Source: Akkermansiaceae bacterium
GTDB lineage: Bacteria > Verrucomicrobiota > Verrucomicrobiia > Verrucomicrobiales > Akkermansiaceae
Direction: 5' to 3'
Assembly (NCBI GenBank): GCA_023301645.1
Contig: JALZUH010000185.1
Span: forward strand, 1 to 7,437
DNA length: 7,437 bases
The first letter of the stretch is position 1. Each line of letters opens with the position of its first letter. This document shows, piece by piece, positions 5,744-7,437 of this stretch. Under the pieces are notes generated by a model. That model saw nothing but the letters and a program-made list of their open reading frames with translations, was not told where the DNA came from and searched no databases. Position numbers and translations under genes: made by a program.

Positions 5744-7237
5744 CTATGCCTGTGGCTTCTTTCTAGGGTTTCTGCAGTAGATGCCGTAGAGGGCAATCAT
5801 CACAAAGCATCCTACACTGAGGTAGAATGACCCACGTGTGGCCGTTGTTCCCATGAATGTCTCAAGGTCAAGGATACCACCTTGGAAACCTGTAAGCCAC
5901 ACAGCACCTACGATAGCGAGGATGAGACCTGCTGATCCAAGCTTAGCATCTTGGCCAATACCCTCAAGGGCTAGTCCATAAATAGTAGGGAACATCAATG
6001 ACATACATGCCGAGATAAGAATCAAACTATAGAGTCCAGGCATACCTTCGAGGTAGATAGCACCAAGAGTAGTGAAGATACCACCCACCGCTAAGACAGC
6101 GAGTAGCTTACCAGGAGACACATACTTAAGGAAGGCTGTGCAGACGAAGCGGAACGTAAGGAAGATGACAAGAGCTAGAATCTGGTGATTACCAGCAGTG
6201 GCATTATCCATTCCTAATTCGTTCTCGGCATACTGAATAATAAACGTCCAGACCATGATCTGAGCACCGACATAGAACATCTGCGCTACAACACCTAACG
6301 TATAGCGGGGGTTACTAAACAAACGACCCACAGTAGCACCAAAGTCGAGATCACGAGTATCGTCATCACTAGCTGTAGTATTAGGCATTTTCTTAATGAG
6401 GAAGATGACAAGAGTCGCTAATACAACTAAGCCTAAGGTCATGTAAGTAGTAGACACAAGATTAAGGTCCTTCTTCTGCATTTCTGCAAACGCTCGCCCT
6501 TGATAAGTAGGTATTACGCCCGTGCGGTAGTCTTTAAGAGCCTGATCAACAGTCGTCTTCTCAGAGGTCATTTCTTTGACATAAGCCTCGATATTAGCGT
6601 CATTTTTTCTCGGGCGCTCTTTGGCCTTTAGAAACGGTAGGACATTGAGCTCTGTAGTTTTCACCTGCTCCACAGCATACTGAGCTTTGAAGCCGTTAAC
6701 ATCGTTTTTGAAGTCCTGCACATCGACATTGGTAAGCACGAAAGAGGCCGCAATAAACGCACCACCGAGTGATCCAATCGGGTTAAAGGCCTGAGCAAAG
6801 TTAAGACGAAGCGTTGAAGTTCTCTCATCGCCCATTGATAAGATATATGGGTTTGCTGTTGTTTCGAGGAAAGCCAAGCCAAAGGTAAGAATATAAATAG
6901 CACCAATGAAGAGCCAGAAGTTGACATTATTAGCCGCTGGAATGGATAGCATGGTGCCCAGAGCGAATAATGCTAGACCTACGATGATACCCGACTTGTA
7001 GGAAAACTTACGAATAAAGAGAGCTGCCGGGATAGCCATTGTAGCATATCCACCATAGAAAGCACGCTGCACCCATGTAGACTGAGCATTACTGATGGCA
7101 AAAACGTCTTTAAACACCTTTACCATTGGGTCAGTAAAGTTATTTGCAAATCCCCAAAGAGCGAAAAGAACGGTAACTAAGCAGAAAGAAAGAAGATACT
7201 TCTTCGGAACTACTGGTGGTGAATTGGATTCGGACAT
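5744..7237 (-). CDS. FucP-like sugar:H+ symporter (MFS, FHS family)
   Basis: This inner-membrane transporter has 497 residues and twelve predicted helices (TM1 about 15-35, TM7 about 312-334, TM12 about 470-488). It resembles E. coli L-fucose permease along its length: ANNFTDP (31-37), FLETTANPY (123-131), RLNFAQAFNPIGS (144-156), QMFYVGAQ (319-326) and FPTIYGLALEGIGQDAKLGS (416-435). Residues D36, E125, Q149 and N152 fall where FucP has D46, E135, Q159 and N162, which act in proton coupling and sugar binding. The substrate is likely L-fucose, glucose/galactose or a related sugar and cannot be fixed from sequence. It is longer than FucP (438 residues), mainly through an expanded TM5-TM6 loop (about 169-260). 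The ATG at 7237 fits the short hydrophilic N-terminus. There is no Shine-Dalgarno motif. It has its own terminator and no visible catabolic partner in the window. Confidence 0.92.
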   Translation of the reverse strand: MSESNSPPVVPKKYLLSFCLVTVLFALWGFANNFTDPMVKVFKDVFAISNAQSTWVQRAFYGGYATMAIPAALFIRKFSYKSGIIVGLALFALGTMLSIPAANNVNFWLFIGAIYILTFGLAFLETTANPYILSMGDERTSTLRLNFAQAFNPIGSLGGAFIAASFVLTNVDVQDFKNDVNGFKAQYAVEQVKTTELNVLPFLKAKERPRKNDANIEAYVKEMTSEKTTVDQALKDYRTGVIPTYQGRAFAEMQKKDLNLVSTTYMTLGLVVLATLVIFLIKKMPNTTASDDDTRDLDFGATVGRLFSNPRYTLGVVAQMFYVGAQIMVWTFIIQYAENELGMDNATAGNHQILALVIFLTFRFVCTAFLKYVSPGKLLAVLAVGGIFTTLGAIYLEGMPGLYSLILISACMSLMFPTIYGLALEGIGQDAKLGSAGLILAIVGAVWLTGFQGGILDLETFMGTTATRGSFYLSVGCFVMIALYGIYCRNPRKKPQA

Positions 7238-7257
7238 GATGTGATGTTAGTTATTAG

Positions 7258-7298
7258 TCGTTTGTTAATCGTTTACGTGTGTAGATAAAGCCTACACA
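7258..7298. promoter_or_regulatory. Direct and inverted repeats upstream of the transporter, candidate operators
   Basis: Two elements lie just before the transporter start at 7237. The first is the hexamer TCGTTT at 7258-7263 and again at 7269-7274 (AAACGA on the coding strand), 11 bases apart, about one helical turn. The second is a perfect 7-bp inverted repeat, TGTGTAG (7278-7284) with CTACACA (7292-7298), separated by 7 bases. Both are well placed to bind a regulator such as a sugar-responsive repressor. No regulator gene is in the window and no convincing -10/-35 pair was found, so the role is inferred. Confidence 0.4.
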
Positions 7299-7437
7299 AA
7301 AGCATAAGCAATGAAGGGAAGAATCTAGCAAGCCCATCGGCTCTGACCAGCATATTTTTAATGCATTTACTTCAAAAAGAAGACCTAGTGAACCTCTGCG
7401 CTACTAAACGATGAAATCACTACAGAGAGAGTTTTTT

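Noticed and set aside
7386..7427. Interleaved repeats TAGTGA/TCACTA and CTCTG/CAGAG suggesting a pseudoknot at the right edge
   Set aside because: The arms are only five and six bases, spacing is loose, and such matches are expected by chance. The context beyond the window edge is unseen.

Overview
The window is a housekeeping stretch of a bacterial chromosome with a GC content near 50%. It suggests a member of the Verrucomicrobiota or wider PVC group. The reasons are the wording of NusA and IF2 (a single IF2_N domain followed by a FEREKREKGAGVHK-type linker), the absence of Shine-Dalgarno motifs before every start, and an L-fucose permease-type sugar transporter. The taxon is inferred from remembered family sequences, not from a search.

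Layout, left to right. Positions 1-731, minus strand, hold the N-terminal 60% or so of argininosuccinate synthase (argG), cut by the window edge. Its upstream region carries an inverted repeat over a possible promoter and a 22-bp tandem repeat. Positions 875-997, minus strand, hold a tRNA-Lys(TTT) gene with encoded CCA and its own intrinsic terminator. Positions 998-1408 are a gene-free divergent region. It contains a possible tRNA promoter with a GC-rich discriminator and, on the plus strand, a terminator-like hairpin in the nusA leader. Positions 1409-5324, plus strand, hold nusA, infB and rbfA, a compact transcription/translation operon with G-poor intercistronic spacers. Positions 5325-5743 have no convincing gene but many short inverted repeats; the convergent transporter's intrinsic terminator lies at 5644-5677. 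Positions 5744-7237, minus strand, hold a 12-helix FucP-like sugar:H+ symporter. Positions 7238-7437 are its upstream region, with direct and inverted repeats.

The three plus-strand genes act together. NusA controls pausing, termination and antitermination of RNA polymerase, IF2 brings initiator tRNA to the ribosome, and RbfA matures the 30S subunit. The usual neighbours rimP, ylxR/ylxQ and truB are not beside them here. argG (arginine synthesis), tRNA-Lys and the sugar transporter are unrelated functions transcribed from the other strand. The plus strand is C-rich and G-poor even in noncoding DNA, which suggests the nusA operon lies on the lagging strand.

I found no mobile element, CRISPR array, defence system or clearly new gene system. 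What deserves a second look is regulatory and non-coding: the nusA leader hairpin, the G-depleted spacers in an operon without Shine-Dalgarno sites, the repeat elements near argG and the transporter, and the inverted-repeat-rich region after rbfA.
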